From positions 1,704,527 through 1,768,526 of the forward strand of contig NZ_DS264586.1 in assembly GCF_000154225.1 (NCBI RefSeq): DNA of 64,000 bases, in the 5' to 3' direction. The stretch is from Schaalia dentiphila ATCC 17982 (GTDB taxonomy: Bacteria > Actinomycetota > Actinomycetes > Actinomycetales > Actinomycetaceae). The position numbers were made by a program, and so were the translations under genes. Shown in pieces: positions 35,449 through 45,607 of the stretch (the first letter of the stretch is position 1; every line of letters starts with the position of its first letter). The notes below the pieces were generated by a model. The model ran no database searches and was not told the origin of the DNA. It saw only the letters and a list, made by a program, of their open reading frames with translations.

Positions 35449-37794
35449 TCACTCCTCGGAAGCGCCGTCCTCGCGCTCGTCATCACGGCGACGACGGGTG
35501 CGGGTACGGGGGCGACGCTCGCGACGCTCAGAGCGATCGCGGCGCTCGCGACGTTGCTCGGTCTGCTCGCCCTCGGCGGCCTCAAGCTCACCGGCCTCGC
35601 CGTCGATGACGGCGTGCAGGCTCAGCTTGCCGCGGTCGCCGATCTCAGCGATCTCGACCTCGACCTGCTGGCCGACCTGCAGGACGTCGTCCACGGAGTC
35701 GATGCGCTTGCCACCCACGAGGCGACGGACCTGCGAGATGTGCAGGAGGCCGTCCTTGCCGGGGGTCAGCGACACGAAGGCACCGAACGAGGTGGTCTTG
35801 ACGACCGTGCCGACGAAGCGCTCGCCGACCTCGGGCATCTGCGGGTTCGCGATCTGGTTGACCATCGTGCGGGCGGCCTCGGCGGAAGCACCGTCGGAGG
35901 AGGCGATGTAGACGGTGCCGTCATCCTCGATGGTGACGTCAGCGCCGGTCTCGTCCTGGATCTGGTTGATCATCTTGCCCTTGGGGCCGATGACCTCGCC
36001 GATCTTGTCGACGGGGACCTTGACGGTGATGATGCGAGGAGCGTTGGGGCTCATCTCATCCGGGCCGTCGATCGCCTGGTTGATCAGGTCGAGGATCGCC
36101 AGTCGGGCATCGCGGGCCTGGGCCAGCGCGGCGCGCAGCACCTGGGAGTCGATGCCGTCAAGCTTGGTGTCCAGCTGCAGGGCCGTGATGAAGTCGCGGG
36201 TACCGGCAACCTTGAAGTCCATGTCGCCGAAGCCGTCCTCAGCACCCAGGATGTCGGTCAGGGTGACGGCCTTGAACTGGCCATCGACCTCACCGGTCAT
36301 GAGGCCCATCGCGATGCCCGCGACGGGGGCGCGCAGCGGCACGCCGGCCTGGAGGAGGGACAGGGTCGAGGCACAGACCGAGCCCATCGACGAGGAGCCG
36401 TTGGAGCCCATGGTCTCGGAGACCTGACGGATCGCGTAGGGGAAGTCCTCACGCGAGGGCAGGACGGGGACCAGGGCGCGCTCAGCCAGGTCGCCGTGGC
36501 CGATCTCGCGGCGCTTCGGGGAGCCGACGCGGCCGACCTCGCCCGTGGAGAACGGGGCGAAGTTGTACTGGTGCATGTAACGCTTGGCGTTGACGGGCGA
36601 CAGGTTGTCGATCTGCTGCTCCATGCGCAGCATGGCCAGGGTGGTGACGCCCAGGATCTGGGTCTCGCCACGCTGGAACAGGGCGGAACCGTGCACGCGG
36701 GGCAGGACCTCGACCTCGGCGGAGAGGGAACGGATCTGGCGCGGGGTGCGACCGTCCATGCGGATCTCTTCGCGCAGGGTGCGGTTACGGATCGTGGCCT
36801 TCTCGAGCGAGCGGAAGGCGGCCTTGAGGGCCTTCTCCGACTCGGGGAAGCGCTCGGCCAGAGCCTCGAGCATCTCTTCCTTGACGGCGTCCACGGCCTC
36901 GTCGCGGGCGAGCTTACCCTCGGTCAGTAGGGCCTGGGCGACCTTCTCGGCCGCGTATTCCTCGACCGCCGCGTACTCTTCGTCGGTGTAGTCCAGGAAC
37001 AGCGGGAACTCGACGGTCTCCTTGGAGGCCTTCTCGGCCACCTTGAGCTGAGCCTCGCACAGGACCTTGATGAAGGGCTTGGCGGCCTCGAGGCCGTCGG
37101 CCACGATGTCTTCGGTGGGGGCGGTGGCGCCAGCCTGAATGAGCTCCCACTGGTTCTTGCCGCCGCCGGCCTCGACCATCATGATCGCGACGTCTTCGGA
37201 GCCGTCTTCCTTGGTGACGATGCGGCCCGCGACAACGATGTTGAACACGGAACGCTCGAGCTCGCTCCAGCGCGGGAACGCGACCCACTGGTCGTCGATG
37301 AGCGCCAGGCGGGTGCCACCGATCGGGCCGGTGAAGGGCAGGCCGGCGATCTGGGTGGACATGGACGCGGCGTTGATCGCCAGAACGTCGTAGGCGTCGT
37401 CCGGATCAATCGTCAGGACGGTCTCAACGACCTGGACCTCGTTGCGCAGGCCCTTGACGAAGCCGGGGCGCAGCGGGCGGTCGATGAGGCGGGCGGCCAG
37501 GATGGCCTCGGTGCCCGCGCGGCCTTCGCGGCGGAAGAAGGAACCGGGGATGCGACCCGCGGCGTACTGACGCTCTTCAACGTCGACGGTCAGCGGGAAG
37601 AAGTCGAACTGGTCCTTGGGGTTCTTGCCCACCGTGGTGGCGGACAGAACGGTGGTGGAATCGTCCAGGTAGGCCAGGGCGGAGCCGGCGGCCTGCTTGG
37701 CGAGACGGCCGGTTTCGAAGCGCACGGTGCGCTTACCGAAACGGCCGTTATCGATAATCGCCTCTGCGGCGATGATGTCGGAGCCTTCCATCAT
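35449..37794 (-). CDS. pnp: Polyribonucleotide nucleotidyltransferase (PNPase)
   Basis: 3'-5' phosphorolytic exoribonuclease of mRNA turnover. The 781-aa protein shows two RNase PH domains (residues about 15-140 and 335-560), with [25 protein letters not shown] in the first, then a KH domain ([23 protein letters not shown] near 585-605) and an S1 domain ([21 protein letters not shown] near 650). The extra C-terminus is strongly basic ([15 protein letters not shown]) and probably binds RNA. rpsO lies upstream, as in most bacteria. Confidence 0.98.
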   Translation of the reverse strand: MMEGSDIIAAEAIIDNGRFGKRTVRFETGRLAKQAAGSALAYLDDSTTVLSATTVGKNPKDQFDFFPLTVDVEERQYAAGRIPGSFFRREGRAGTEAILAARLIDRPLRPGFVKGLRNEVQVVETVLTIDPDDAYDVLAINAASMSTQIAGLPFTGPIGGTRLALIDDQWVAFPRWSELERSVFNIVVAGRIVTKEDGSEDVAIMMVEAGGGKNQWELIQAGATAPTEDIVADGLEAAKPFIKVLCEAQLKVAEKASKETVEFPLFLDYTDEEYAAVEEYAAEKVAQALLTEGKLARDEAVDAVKEEMLEALAERFPESEKALKAAFRSLEKATIRNRTLREEIRMDGRTPRQIRSLSAEVEVLPRVHGSALFQRGETQILGVTTLAMLRMEQQIDNLSPVNAKRYMHQYNFAPFSTGEVGRVGSPKRREIGHGDLAERALVPVLPSREDFPYAIRQVSETMGSNGSSSMGSVCASTLSLLQAGVPLRAPVAGIAMGLMTGEVDGQFKAVTLTDILGAEDGFGDMDFKVAGTRDFITALQLDTKLDGIDSQVLRAALAQARDARLAILDLINQAIDGPDEMSPNAPRIITVKVPVDKIGEVIGPKGKMINQIQDETGADVTIEDDGTVYIASSDGASAEAARTMVNQIANPQMPEVGERFVGTVVKTTSFGAFVSLTPGKDGLLHISQVRRLVGGKRIDSVDDVLQVGQQVEVEIAEIGDRGKLSLHAVIDGEAGELEAAEGEQTEQRRERRDRSERRERRPRTRTRRRRDDEREDGASEE

Positions 37795-37939
37795 GGGGCG
37801 TTTCTCCTTGGTTTGTTGGTGTCGCGCTCCACTTCGGCCTTCGATCGAAGCCCACGGATAAACGCTCCGTAGGCCACTGTCGAAAACCGGCGGCTTTCGC
37901 GCGAGAATTAACGGTTTGCCCGAGGCGGGCGTGTGAAAA

Positions 37940-37971
37940 CCGGCCCGTCTCCGCTACGGGAGGCGGGCCGG
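37940..37971 (-). terminator. Hairpin between rpsO and pnp
   Basis: Inverted repeat CCGGCCCG-CTCC...GGGAG-GCGGGCCGG starting 8 bp after the rpsO stop. It may terminate or attenuate transcription, or protect rpsO mRNA before pnp. Confidence 0.6.
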
Positions 37972-37978
37972 CCCAAAA

Positions 37979-38248
37979 TCAGCGGCGCAGGCCGAGACGC
38001 TCGATGAGCGAGCGGTAACGCTCGATGTCGATGTCAGCCAGGTAACCCAGCAGGCGGCGACGACGGCCGACCAGCAGCAGCAGGCCACGACGGGAGTGGT
38101 GGTCGTGCGTGTGGGTCTTGAAGTGCTCGGTCAGATCCTTGATGCGGCGGGTCAGCAGCGCGATCTGCACCTCGGGGGAACCGGTGTCGCCCTCGTGGGT
38201 CGCGTACTCGGCGATGATCTGGTCCTTGACGTCCTTGCTCAGCGGCAC
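37979..38248 (-). CDS. rpsO: 30S ribosomal protein S15
   Basis: Small-subunit protein binding the central domain of 16S rRNA. From the GTG at 38248 it is exactly the usual 89 aa; an upstream ATG at 38281 would add 11 atypical residues. GTG follows AAGGAGAAGCCT. Typical segments: [55 protein letters not shown]. Its neighbour pnp is the classical rpsO–pnp pair. Confidence 0.98.
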   Translation of the reverse strand: MPLSKDVKDQIIAEYATHEGDTGSPEVQIALLTRRIKDLTEHFKTHTHDHHSRRGLLLLVGRRRRLLGYLADIDIERYRSLIERLGLRR

Positions 38249-38488
38249 AGGCTTCTCCTTTGTGTTCGTTGCGCGGGGCATCCGGGCTTTTCCCGGGTGC
38301 TGACAGTCCGCGGCCGGTGTACGGCCTTTCTACAGTAGCACGCCACCGGCGTTATCCCCACAATGAGCGACCAAGCTAACGATTCTGCCTTCTCACAAGG
38401 ACTTTTCTCCTCCCCCGACCTGCGCTCCCCGGCCTCGGGCTGGGTGTGCGCCCCCTGAAGCGCGGGGCCAGGCGAAGAGGAGGGTGCC

Positions 38489-39478
38489 CTATCGGGCGGT
38501 GACGGAGTCCGGATCGACGCGCCCGGCGACGCCGATGCCGAGGACGGAGGCCGTCTGACGCAGGTCGTCATCCATCTGGGTAAGCAGTTCGTCGAGGGAG
38601 TCGAAGGAGAGCATGGGGCGGATGCGCGACACGAAGGTCACCGCGATACGTTCACCGTACAGGTTGAGGTCGGAGCGCCCCAGGACGTGGGCTTCGACGG
38701 TGCGTTCGACGCCGTTGAACTGGGGGTTGGTGCCCACGGAGATGGCAGCGGGGAGGAACTCGGCGGACTGGGTGCCGGGCACGGCGCGCACGACCCACCC
38801 GGCGTAGACGCCGTCGGCGGGGATGACACCTTCGACGTCCTCGGACAGGTTTGCGGTCGGGAAGCCGAGGGTGCGGCCGCGCTTGAAGCCGTGGCACACG
38901 GTGCCGCGGATGCGGTGAAGATGGCCGAGGACGCGGGCGGCACCAGACACGTCACCGGCGGCGAGGAGCTCGCGCACCCACGAGGAGGACCAGCGGCGCC
39001 CCTCGGGGGCCTCGATGTCGGTGACCGTGATGACGTTAAACCCGTAGCGGCGCCCGAGCTCACGCAGCGTGTCGATGGTGCCCGCGTTGCCGCGTCCGAA
39101 ACGGAAGTCTTCGCCGACGACGACTTCGCGAGCACCGCAGCGCTCCACCAGGTATTCGTAGACGAACTCGTCGGCTTCGAGGCTGTACACGCTCGCGTCG
39201 TAGTGGGCGACGAGCGTGGCGTCCAGGCCAGCAGCGGCCATCGCGTCGAGGCGGTCGCGCAGCGGGGAGATGAGCTGGAGACCTACCTCCGGCTTGTGGA
39301 CCTGGATGGGGTGCGGGTCGAAGGTGATGGCCACGGCGTCGACGCCGAGCTTATGGGCGCGCTCGATGCACGTGGAGATGACCTTCTTGTGTCCGTTGTG
39401 CATGCCATCGAAGTTGCCGATGGTGACGACACTGGCCTCGTTGCCGGGAATGTCAGAGAGTGAATACCAAACGTTCAT
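38489..39478 (-). CDS. ribF: Bifunctional riboflavin kinase/FAD synthetase
   Basis: Makes FMN and FAD from riboflavin. It is 329 aa. The N-terminal FAD synthetase (nucleotidyltransferase) has GNFDGMHNGHKKVI near residue 21 and SSWVRELLAAGDV near 165 (I-S-S-T-x-I-R variant). The C-terminal riboflavin kinase has RGRTLGFPTANL near 200 and GVYAGWVV near 224, with an ending EELLTQMDDDLRQT type. truB lies 10 bp upstream on the same strand. Confidence 0.96.
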   Translation of the reverse strand: MNVWYSLSDIPGNEASVVTIGNFDGMHNGHKKVISTCIERAHKLGVDAVAITFDPHPIQVHKPEVGLQLISPLRDRLDAMAAAGLDATLVAHYDASVYSLEADEFVYEYLVERCGAREVVVGEDFRFGRGNAGTIDTLRELGRRYGFNVITVTDIEAPEGRRWSSSWVRELLAAGDVSGAARVLGHLHRIRGTVCHGFKRGRTLGFPTANLSEDVEGVIPADGVYAGWVVRAVPGTQSAEFLPAAISVGTNPQFNGVERTVEAHVLGRSDLNLYGERIAVTFVSRIRPMLSFDSLDELLTQMDDDLRQTASVLGIGVAGRVDPDSVTAR

Positions 39479-39488
39479 GAGTCTCTTT

Positions 39489-40541
39489 CTAGAAAACCAG
39501 GACGGTACGCAGTCGAGCCGCGTCGATGCGAAGCAGGCCCAGGACGGTGCCGTCGGGCGCGACGGCGGCGATCGGCGCGGGCTCCTCCTCGGGGGCGCTC
39601 TTCGGGCAGTAGCCAGCCTCGACCGCCCACTGCGCCAACTCACTGCGAGAACGCCTTGGGGCCTGGCCGTGGGCGAACGCTCCGGCCTCGGCCTCGGTCA
39701 TGAGCAGGGAGGGGAACATGGTGCGCGCAGCCTCGCCCAGGGGGACGAGGGGCAGGACCGGCTCCGCGTCCGACTCTCCTTCGGCGGATGCCGCCTCGAC
39801 GGCGGCGCTCAGTTCGTCGAGCGTCATTGCCGCCTCCAGCGGCACGTCTCCCACGCGCGTACGTCGCAACGCCGTCAGGTGCGCGCCCACGCCGAGCGCC
39901 TCGCCAGCGTCGCGCGCGAGGGCGCGCACGTAAGTGCCCGAGGAGCACTCGACAACGACGTCAACGTCCACGACCCGGACGCTGCCTGGCGCGACCGCGC
40001 CATCGGGAGCGGTCTCAGGGTCGGGCTCGTCGAGGATGCACCAGGCGGGGCGCGGGGGCGCGAGGACCTCCAGGCGCGAGATGCGAACCGGGCGCGCGGC
40101 CAGCTCGACGTCCTCGCCTGCGCGAGCGAGTGCGTAGGCACGCTTGCCATTCACCTTGATCGCCGAGACGGTCGAGGGCACCTGCATAATGTCCCCACGC
40201 TGCGGCGCAAGCGCAGCCTCAAGCTGCTCCTCACTCAACGAGGCACAGCCAACGGCCGCGGTCGCGACGCCCTCAGCGTCGTCCGTGTTGGTGGCGACGC
40301 CGAAGCGGATCGTCGCCCGATATTCCTTCGAGTGGCCGCTCACCCAAGTGAGCAGCTTCGTCGCCTTGCCGATGCCGATCACGAGGACTCCCGTGGCCAT
40401 CGGGTCCAGGGTGCCGCCGTGCCCCACCTTGCGGGTGCGGGCCAGGCGTCGCACGCGCGAGACCACGTCGTGGCTGGTGAGCCCCTGCGGCTTGTCGATG
40501 ACAAGCAGGCCGGGACGCGGATTATCGGGTCGACGAGCCAT
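39489..40541 (-). CDS. truB: tRNA pseudouridine(55) synthase
   Basis: Forms pseudouridine 55 in the tRNA T-loop. It is 350 aa. The catalytic Asp lies in GHGGTLDPMATGVLVIG near residues 46-62, preceded by GLLVIDKPQGLTSHDVV. A ~30-residue insertion (about 175-205, Pro/Glu/Asp-rich) lies before the conserved CSSGTYVRALARD segment near 218, longer than in E. coli. The start at 40541 gives a 5-bp gap to the rbfA stop, consistent with an infB–rbfA–truB–ribF order. Confidence 0.96.
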   Translation of the reverse strand: MARRPDNPRPGLLVIDKPQGLTSHDVVSRVRRLARTRKVGHGGTLDPMATGVLVIGIGKATKLLTWVSGHSKEYRATIRFGVATNTDDAEGVATAAVGCASLSEEQLEAALAPQRGDIMQVPSTVSAIKVNGKRAYALARAGEDVELAARPVRISRLEVLAPPRPAWCILDEPDPETAPDGAVAPGSVRVVDVDVVVECSSGTYVRALARDAGEALGVGAHLTALRRTRVGDVPLEAAMTLDELSAAVEAASAEGESDAEPVLPLVPLGEAARTMFPSLLMTEAEAGAFAHGQAPRRSRSELAQWAVEAGYCPKSAPEEEPAPIAAVAPDGTVLGLLRIDAARLRTVLVF

Positions 40542-40546
40542 GAGGG

Positions 40547-40999
40547 TCAGGCCCAATCCTTCGCGTCTGCCTCGTCCTCTTCGTCGTCGTGACGGTAGGG
40601 GTCGGCGTCACCAGCGTAGGTGGCGCCAGCAGACGCGGCGGCAATCGCCTCATCCTTGGCCTTGGCCTTGGCCAGGGCGTCCTCGAGCGCGGCAGCGCTC
40701 TCGGGCAGCGCGTCGAGGATGAACTCCAGGGTCGGGGTCAGGCGCAGGCCCAGGGCCTTGCCCACGCGGGAGCGGAAGAGCCCCTGCGCGGATGCGAACG
40801 CGCGCGCGGCCTTCTCACGCTGCTCGTCGTCGCCGAGCACCGTGTAGAAGATGGACGCATGCTGCAGGTCGCCCGTCACTCGCACGTCCGTGATGGTGAC
40901 GAGCTCCAGGCGGGGATCCTTCACGTGGCGTCCGATCATCGACGCGACGGTCTGCAGGATTCGCTCCTGCACCTTTCGAACGCGAGCTTCGTCAGCCAT
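40547..40999 (-). CDS. rbfA: Ribosome-binding factor A
   Basis: KH-fold 30S maturation factor. The 150-aa protein begins [16 protein letters not shown] and contains [28 protein letters not shown] near residues 25-52, then the helix of the KH fold and LEFILDAL near 93. About 40 C-terminal residues are acidic and low-complexity ([13 protein letters not shown]), longer than in E. coli. A hairpin lies between it and infB upstream. Confidence 0.95.
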   Translation of the reverse strand: MADEARVRKVQERILQTVASMIGRHVKDPRLELVTITDVRVTGDLQHASIFYTVLGDDEQREKAARAFASAQGLFRSRVGKALGLRLTPTLEFILDALPESAAALEDALAKAKAKDEAIAAASAGATYAGDADPYRHDDEEDEADAKDWA

Positions 41000-41051
41000 C
41001 GCGCCCTCCTTTCGGGCGGTGTCGCCCTCTTAGAAACACTGGTGAGAGAAG

Positions 41052-41081
41052 ATCGGGGTCCGAGCGTGCCCGGACCCCGAT
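41052..41081 (-). terminator. Hairpin between infB and rbfA
   Basis: Perfect stem ATCGGGGTCCG / CGGACCCCGAT with an 8-base loop, 16 bp after the infB stop. It may be a partial terminator or processing site; rbfA needs read-through or its own promoter. Confidence 0.55.
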
Positions 41082-41097
41082 ACTTCAAGCCATACGA

Positions 41098-43887
41098 TCA
41101 GTCACGAGCCTTCTCGCGCATCTCCCAGGTCTCAATGATGTCGCCTTCGGCGATGTCCTTGTGACCCAGCGTGATACCGCACTCGTAGCCCTCGCGGACC
41201 TCGGTGACGTCATCCTTCTCGCGACGCAGGGACACGATCTCGAGATTATCGGCGACAACCACACCATCGCGCACCAGGCGAGCCTTGGTGCCACGCTTGA
41301 TCGTGCCGGAGCGGACGATCGAACCGGCGATGTTGCCGAACTTGCCGGAGCGGAAGACCTGACGGATCTCCGCGGTACCCAGCTGGACCTCCTCGTAGAT
41401 CGGCTTGAGCATGCCCTTAAGGGCCGCCTCAATGTCGTCGATCGCAGAGTAGATGACGTTGTAGTACTTGATCTCGACGCCCTCGGCATCCGCCATCTCG
41501 GCCACGCGCTCGGCGGGACGGACGTTGAAGCCGATGATGACCGCGTTGTCGACGGTCGCCAGGTTGACGTCGTTCTGCGTGATCGCACCGACGCCTCGGT
41601 GGATGATACGCAGCGCGACCTCATCGCCCACGTCGATGCGCAGCAGCGAGTCTTCCAGGGCCTCGACGGCACCGGACACGTCGCCCTTGATGACCAGGTT
41701 GAGGGTGTCGACCTCGCCCTCGGCCAGGACCTTGTCGAAGTCCTCCAGGGAGACGCGCTTGCGGCGCTTGGCCAGCAGGGCCTGACGCTCGGCGGCCTCA
41801 CGCTTGTCGGCGATCTGGCGGGCCGTGCGGTCATCCGGCGCGACCAGGAAGGAGTCGCCGGCGCGCGGGACGGACGTGAGACCCAGGACCGCAACGGGCG
41901 TCGACGGGCCGGCCTCGGAGACGTCGTTACCGCCGTCATCGAACATAGCGCGCACGCGGCCGTAGGACGAGCCGACCACGAGGGAGTCGCCCACGTGGAG
42001 CGTGCCGCGCTGGACCAGCATGGTCGCGACGGCGCCGCGGCCCTTGTCCAGGTTCGCTTCGATGGCGACGCCACGTGCGTCGGTGTTCGGGTTGGCTTCA
42101 AGGGTCAGCGCAGCGTCGGCGGTCAGCAGGACAGCCTCGAGCAGCTCGCGGATGCCCTTGCGCTGCTTAGCGGAGATGTTCACGAACATGACGTCGCCGC
42201 CGTACTCTTCCGCGACCAGGCCGTACTCGGTGAGCTGGGAGCGGATCTTCTCCGGGTTCGCCGTGTCCTTATCGACCTTGTTCACCGCGACGACGATCGG
42301 GACGCCGGCGGCCTGCGCGTGGTTGATAGCCTCAACCGTCTGGGGCATGACGCCGTCATCGGCAGCGACCACGAGGATCGCAATGTCGGTGACCTGAGCG
42401 CCACGTGCACGCATGGCCGTGAAGGCCTCGTGACCGGGGGTATCGATGAAGGTGATCGGGCGGACGGTGCCGTCCTCAGCCTTGACCGTGACCTGGTAGG
42501 CGCCGATGTGCTGGGTGATGCCGCCGTGCTCGGTGTCGACGACGTCGGTGTGACGGATCGCGTCGAGCAGCTTGGTCTTACCGTGGTCGACGTGCCCCAT
42601 GACGGTGACGACCGGCGGACGGGGCACCATATTCTCAGCGTCGTCGAGTTCTTCGGCCTCGAGATCGATGTCGAAGGACTCGAGCAGCTCGCGGTCCTCG
42701 TCCTCGGGGGAGACGACCTTGACGTCGTAGCCGAGCTCCGCGCCCAGGGCCTCGAAGGTGTCCTGGTCGAGGGACTGCGTGGCGGTCGCCATCTCGCCCA
42801 GGGCGAAGAGGACCGTCACGAGTGCTGCGGGATTGACATCAATCTTCTCGGCGAGGTCAGCAAGGGATGCGCCCTGGCGGATGCGGATCTGCGCGCCGTT
42901 GCCGCGCGGGATCGACACACCGCCGATGACGGGTGCGTTCTGCTGCTCATACTCTTGACGCTTCGCGCGCTTCGACTTGCGTCCGCGCTGCGAGCGGCCG
43001 CCTCCGCGACCGAATGCGCCCGGCGTGGAGCCGCGACCGCCGCGGCCACCACCGCGGGGACCACCGAAGCCGCCGCCGTTGTTCTGGGGGGCGCCGCCGC
43101 CGGCACCTGCACCTGCTCCGCCGGGACGGGCGCCGCCGCGACCGCGTCCACCGCGGCCGGTGCGCTCACCACCGCCGTTACCGGAGGCAGCATTACGTGC
43201 GAAGTTCGCCTGGCCGGGCATCATGCCCGGGTTCGGACGGTTGCCGCCGGGGCGCGGGGCGCCGGGACGAGGACCACCGTTGCCGGAGGCACCCTGACGC
43301 GTGGCACCGGGGCGCGGACCACCGTTGCCGGATCCGCCCGGGCGCGGGGCGCCGGGACGAGGGCCGCCGGAGCCGCCGGGGCGAGGCATGCCCTGCGAGG
43401 AGGCGTAGGGGTTATTGCCCGGGCGCGGGCCACCGGGGCGCGGGCCGCCGGGGCGAGCCGGGCGCGGGGCGTCAGCGCGACGAGGCGCGGGCTTGGGGGC
43501 GCCGCCTTCCGCGCTCTTGCGGGTGGCGGGCTTGGGGGCGGCGTCGGCCTTCTTCGTACGAGGCTTGGGCGCGCCGGGTTTGGGCGCGTCACCCTTGGGG
43601 GCCGCGGCCTTGGGGGCAGCATCGGCAGCCTCCGCCTTGGGGGCGGCAGGCTTCTTCGCAGCAGGCTTGGCCGCGCTGGGCTTGGGGGCCTTGGCGGCGG
43701 GCTTTGCGTCCGCCTTCTTGGTCTTGGGGGCCGTCGCGAACTTCTCGCGCATCTGCCGCACGACGGGCGGTTCGAGCGAGGACGACGACGACTTGACGAA
43801 TTCACCTGCTTCCTTCAGGTGACCCATCAGTTCTTTGCTGGTGATTCCGAGCTCTTTGGCGAGCTCGTGGACACGCAACTTTGCCAC
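41098..43887 (-). CDS. infB: Translation initiation factor IF-2
   Basis: GTPase that places initiator tRNA on the 30S subunit. The 929-aa protein has an N-terminal subdomain ([20 protein letters not shown]), a long Ala/Pro/Lys then Gly/Arg-rich region (about 55-310) with RPGG-type repeats, a second IF2-N domain near 320-390, and then the G domain: G1 GHVDHGKT at about 430-437, [11 protein letters not shown] near 482, and NKVD near 540. C-terminal domains fit the family. The low-complexity region explains the long antisense frames over this gene, which are shadows. Confidence 0.98.
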   Translation of the reverse strand: MAKLRVHELAKELGITSKELMGHLKEAGEFVKSSSSSLEPPVVRQMREKFATAPKTKKADAKPAAKAPKPSAAKPAAKKPAAPKAEAADAAPKAAAPKGDAPKPGAPKPRTKKADAAPKPATRKSAEGGAPKPAPRRADAPRPARPGGPRPGGPRPGNNPYASSQGMPRPGGSGGPRPGAPRPGGSGNGGPRPGATRQGASGNGGPRPGAPRPGGNRPNPGMMPGQANFARNAASGNGGGERTGRGGRGRGGARPGGAGAGAGGGAPQNNGGGFGGPRGGGRGGRGSTPGAFGRGGGRSQRGRKSKRAKRQEYEQQNAPVIGGVSIPRGNGAQIRIRQGASLADLAEKIDVNPAALVTVLFALGEMATATQSLDQDTFEALGAELGYDVKVVSPEDEDRELLESFDIDLEAEELDDAENMVPRPPVVTVMGHVDHGKTKLLDAIRHTDVVDTEHGGITQHIGAYQVTVKAEDGTVRPITFIDTPGHEAFTAMRARGAQVTDIAILVVAADDGVMPQTVEAINHAQAAGVPIVVAVNKVDKDTANPEKIRSQLTEYGLVAEEYGGDVMFVNISAKQRKGIRELLEAVLLTADAALTLEANPNTDARGVAIEANLDKGRGAVATMLVQRGTLHVGDSLVVGSSYGRVRAMFDDGGNDVSEAGPSTPVAVLGLTSVPRAGDSFLVAPDDRTARQIADKREAAERQALLAKRRKRVSLEDFDKVLAEGEVDTLNLVIKGDVSGAVEALEDSLLRIDVGDEVALRIIHRGVGAITQNDVNLATVDNAVIIGFNVRPAERVAEMADAEGVEIKYYNVIYSAIDDIEAALKGMLKPIYEEVQLGTAEIRQVFRSGKFGNIAGSIVRSGTIKRGTKARLVRDGVVVADNLEIVSLRREKDDVTEVREGYECGITLGHKDIAEGDIIETWEMREKARD

Positions 43888-44023
43888 ATTTCTCCATTCC
43901 GGAAGCGTCTCCGGTCCGGAGACGCCTTACTGATATTGCTGGCAGCTCATCGCTGGGTACTCATCGGGTGCCCATCAGCTTCCAACCCGCTTCCATTTTC
44001 TCGGCGTTGATGGCGCGTGGCCA

Positions 44024-44311
44024 TCACTGGTGGTTGATCAACTCCTCCACGTCGTCCCACACGCCGTCCGTAACGTTTCCCGTTCGGAACGAGCGCGCAA
44101 GGCCGCGCCTGGCTCGGGCTTTCTGGACGCACCCCGCATCGGGGTGAACCCAGGCCCCTCGGCCCGGAAGAGTGGCCGTTCGGTCGAGGCGAATCGAACC
44201 GTCCGGCGAGCGAACGATCCGCACGAGAGCGGATCGATGCGCGTGTGCGCCGCATCCAATGCAGGTGCGCTGGGGCCCAGAGGCGGGCACTGGCGGCACA
44301 GAATACGACAC
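44024..44311 (-). CDS. YlxR-family RNA-binding protein (DUF448)
   Basis: A 95-aa protein with the YlxR signature RTCIGCGAHAHRSALVRIV and GRGAWVHPDAGCVQKARARRGLARSF. It usually sits between nusA and infB, as here. YlxR binds nucleic acid or nucleoid, and influences RNase P and transcription in Bacillus. The N-terminal start is not certain since ribosome sites are weak. Confidence 0.92.
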   Translation of the reverse strand: MSYSVPPVPASGPQRTCIGCGAHAHRSALVRIVRSPDGSIRLDRTATLPGRGAWVHPDAGCVQKARARRGLARSFRTGNVTDGVWDDVEELINHQ

Positions 44312-44341
44312 AATCCCCTAGCTTAGTCCAGCTAAGGGATT
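44312..44341 (-). other. Intercistronic hairpin between nusA and ylxR
   Basis: On the minus strand AATCCCTTAGCT / AGCTAGGGGATT can pair fully with one G·U, immediately before the ylxR start. No T-run follows, so a processing or translational role is as likely as termination. Confidence 0.45.
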
Positions 44342-44355
44342 GCTCGTCTCAGATT

Positions 44356-45384
44356 CTATGAGCGACTTGTCACGTCGTCGGGGGTCGAGACGCGCGAAGC
44401 AATCGCATCATCGCCGGTTTCCGTGTCGGCGTGGATGTCGATGTGGTAGTTCGTCAGGCGCGCGGCGAGGCGAGCATTCTGGCCTTCCTTGCCGATGGCG
44501 AGGGACAGCTGGAAGTCGGGGACGATGGCCGTCGCCGTGCGATTGTCCACGGAGTGGACGACGACGCGGGTAACGCGCGCGGGCGACAGCGAGTTGGCCA
44601 CGAAGCGCGCCGGATCGTCGGAGTAGTCGACGATGTCGATCTTCTCCCCGCCCAGGTCGGCCATGACGGAGCGCACGCGCGCGCCCATCGGGCCGATGCA
44701 GGCGCCCTTGGCGTTAATGCCTTCGCGGGTGGCCGCCACGGCGATCTTCGTGCGATGGCCGGCCTCGCGGGCGATGGCCTTGATCTTGACGAGGCCTTGC
44801 TGGATTTCGGGAACCTCACGCTGGAAGAGGCCGGCGACGAGGTTGGGGTGGGTGCGCGACAGGGTGATGCGCGGGCCGCGCTCAGTGCGCTCGACGCCCA
44901 CGACATAGGCGCGGATGCGGTCGCCGTGGCGGTAGGACTCGCCGGGGACCTTTTCACCGTCGGGCAGGACAGCCTCGAAGTCGTCGGAGACCTGGACCAT
45001 CGTGGGGCGGCCGGGGCGCGGGGCCTGGACGGTGCCCGTGATGATCTGACCTTCACGCCCGGCGAAGTCACCGAAGACACGCTGGTCGTCGGCGTCGCGC
45101 AGACGCTGCATGATGACGGAGCGCGCCGTCGACTGAGCGATGCGGCCGAAGTTCTTCGGGGTGTCGTCGAACTCGCCGATCGGGTTGCCGTCCTCGTCCT
45201 CGTCCATGGCCATGACGGTGACGCGTCCGGTCTTCTTGTCGATCTCGATGCGGGCCTGGGAGATGGCACCGGGCAGGTTGTGGTACGCCTTGAGCAGCGC
45301 CTCTTCGATCGCGTCGACGAGGGTTTCGAGGCTAACGCCCTTCTCGTTTTCCACCATCCGCAGAGCGGTCATATCGATTTCCAT
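44356..45384 (-). CDS. nusA: Transcription termination/antitermination factor NusA
   Basis: RNA polymerase-associated factor for pausing, termination and rRNA antitermination. It is 342 aa, the short actinobacterial form without C-terminal acidic repeats. The N-terminal RNAP-binding domain covers about 1-125, S1 about 110-185 (GQIITGTVQAPRPGRPTMVQV), and KH domains follow (GINAKGACIGPMGARVRSVM near 225, IGKEGQNARLAARLT near 300). The ribosome site GGAGACC overlaps the stop codon of a rimP 3'-end remnant. Functional rimP, normally adjacent, is 5.1 kb away. Confidence 0.98.
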   Translation of the reverse strand: MEIDMTALRMVENEKGVSLETLVDAIEEALLKAYHNLPGAISQARIEIDKKTGRVTVMAMDEDEDGNPIGEFDDTPKNFGRIAQSTARSVIMQRLRDADDQRVFGDFAGREGQIITGTVQAPRPGRPTMVQVSDDFEAVLPDGEKVPGESYRHGDRIRAYVVGVERTERGPRITLSRTHPNLVAGLFQREVPEIQQGLVKIKAIAREAGHRTKIAVAATREGINAKGACIGPMGARVRSVMADLGGEKIDIVDYSDDPARFVANSLSPARVTRVVVHSVDNRTATAIVPDFQLSLAIGKEGQNARLAARLTNYHIDIHADTETGDDAIASRVSTPDDVTSRS

Positions 45385-45390
45385 GGTCTC

Positions 45391-45444
45391 CTACTTCCCC
45401 GTTCCAAAGTCGACGCGGGAACGCGCCTTCCTCATGTCCTGATA
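45391..45444 (-). pseudogene. Remnant of the rimP 3' end; left direct repeat
   Basis: Positions 45404-45444 match 50512-50552 (the rimP 3' end) at 40 of 41 bases. The reading frame encodes YQDMRKARSRVDFG as in RimP, then TGK and a stop whose bases overlap the nusA ribosome site. Upstream of the repeat the similarity to rimP drops to background. The layout is what remains if rimP once ended directly before nusA. An ATG at 45448-45450 could open a 19-codon minicistron ending here. Confidence 0.8.
45404..45444. repeat. Left direct repeat (copy of rimP 3' end)
   Basis: 41-bp copy of 50512-50552 with a single A/G difference, starting 20 bp from the nusA start codon. Confidence 0.9.
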
Positions 45445-45528
45445 CCCCATGGTAATCGATTCAACGACGTTGGTGGTCGTTGAGCCGGTCTCGCCCATCC
45501 TGCCCGTGGGGGTGATGACAGTTCCGAG

Positions 45529-45572
45529 GACAGCCGCCTCAGCCGGACCTTGGGTCGGAGGAGGCGGCTGTC
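45529..45572 (-). terminator. Hairpin after the thiamine cassette
   Basis: Arms GACAGCCGCCTC / GAGGCGGCTGTC enclose a 20-base region that can itself pair. It begins 36 bp beyond the last cassette gene on the minus strand. No T-run, so efficiency is uncertain. Confidence 0.55.
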
Positions 45573-45607
45573 GCGCTGCTCAAGCAAGCAAGCGCTTGCG
45601 GAGAGCG

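Noticed and set aside
41161-44010. A 949-codon frame antisense to infB
   Set aside because: Shadow of the third-position GC bias in infB; no ribosome site and no domain.
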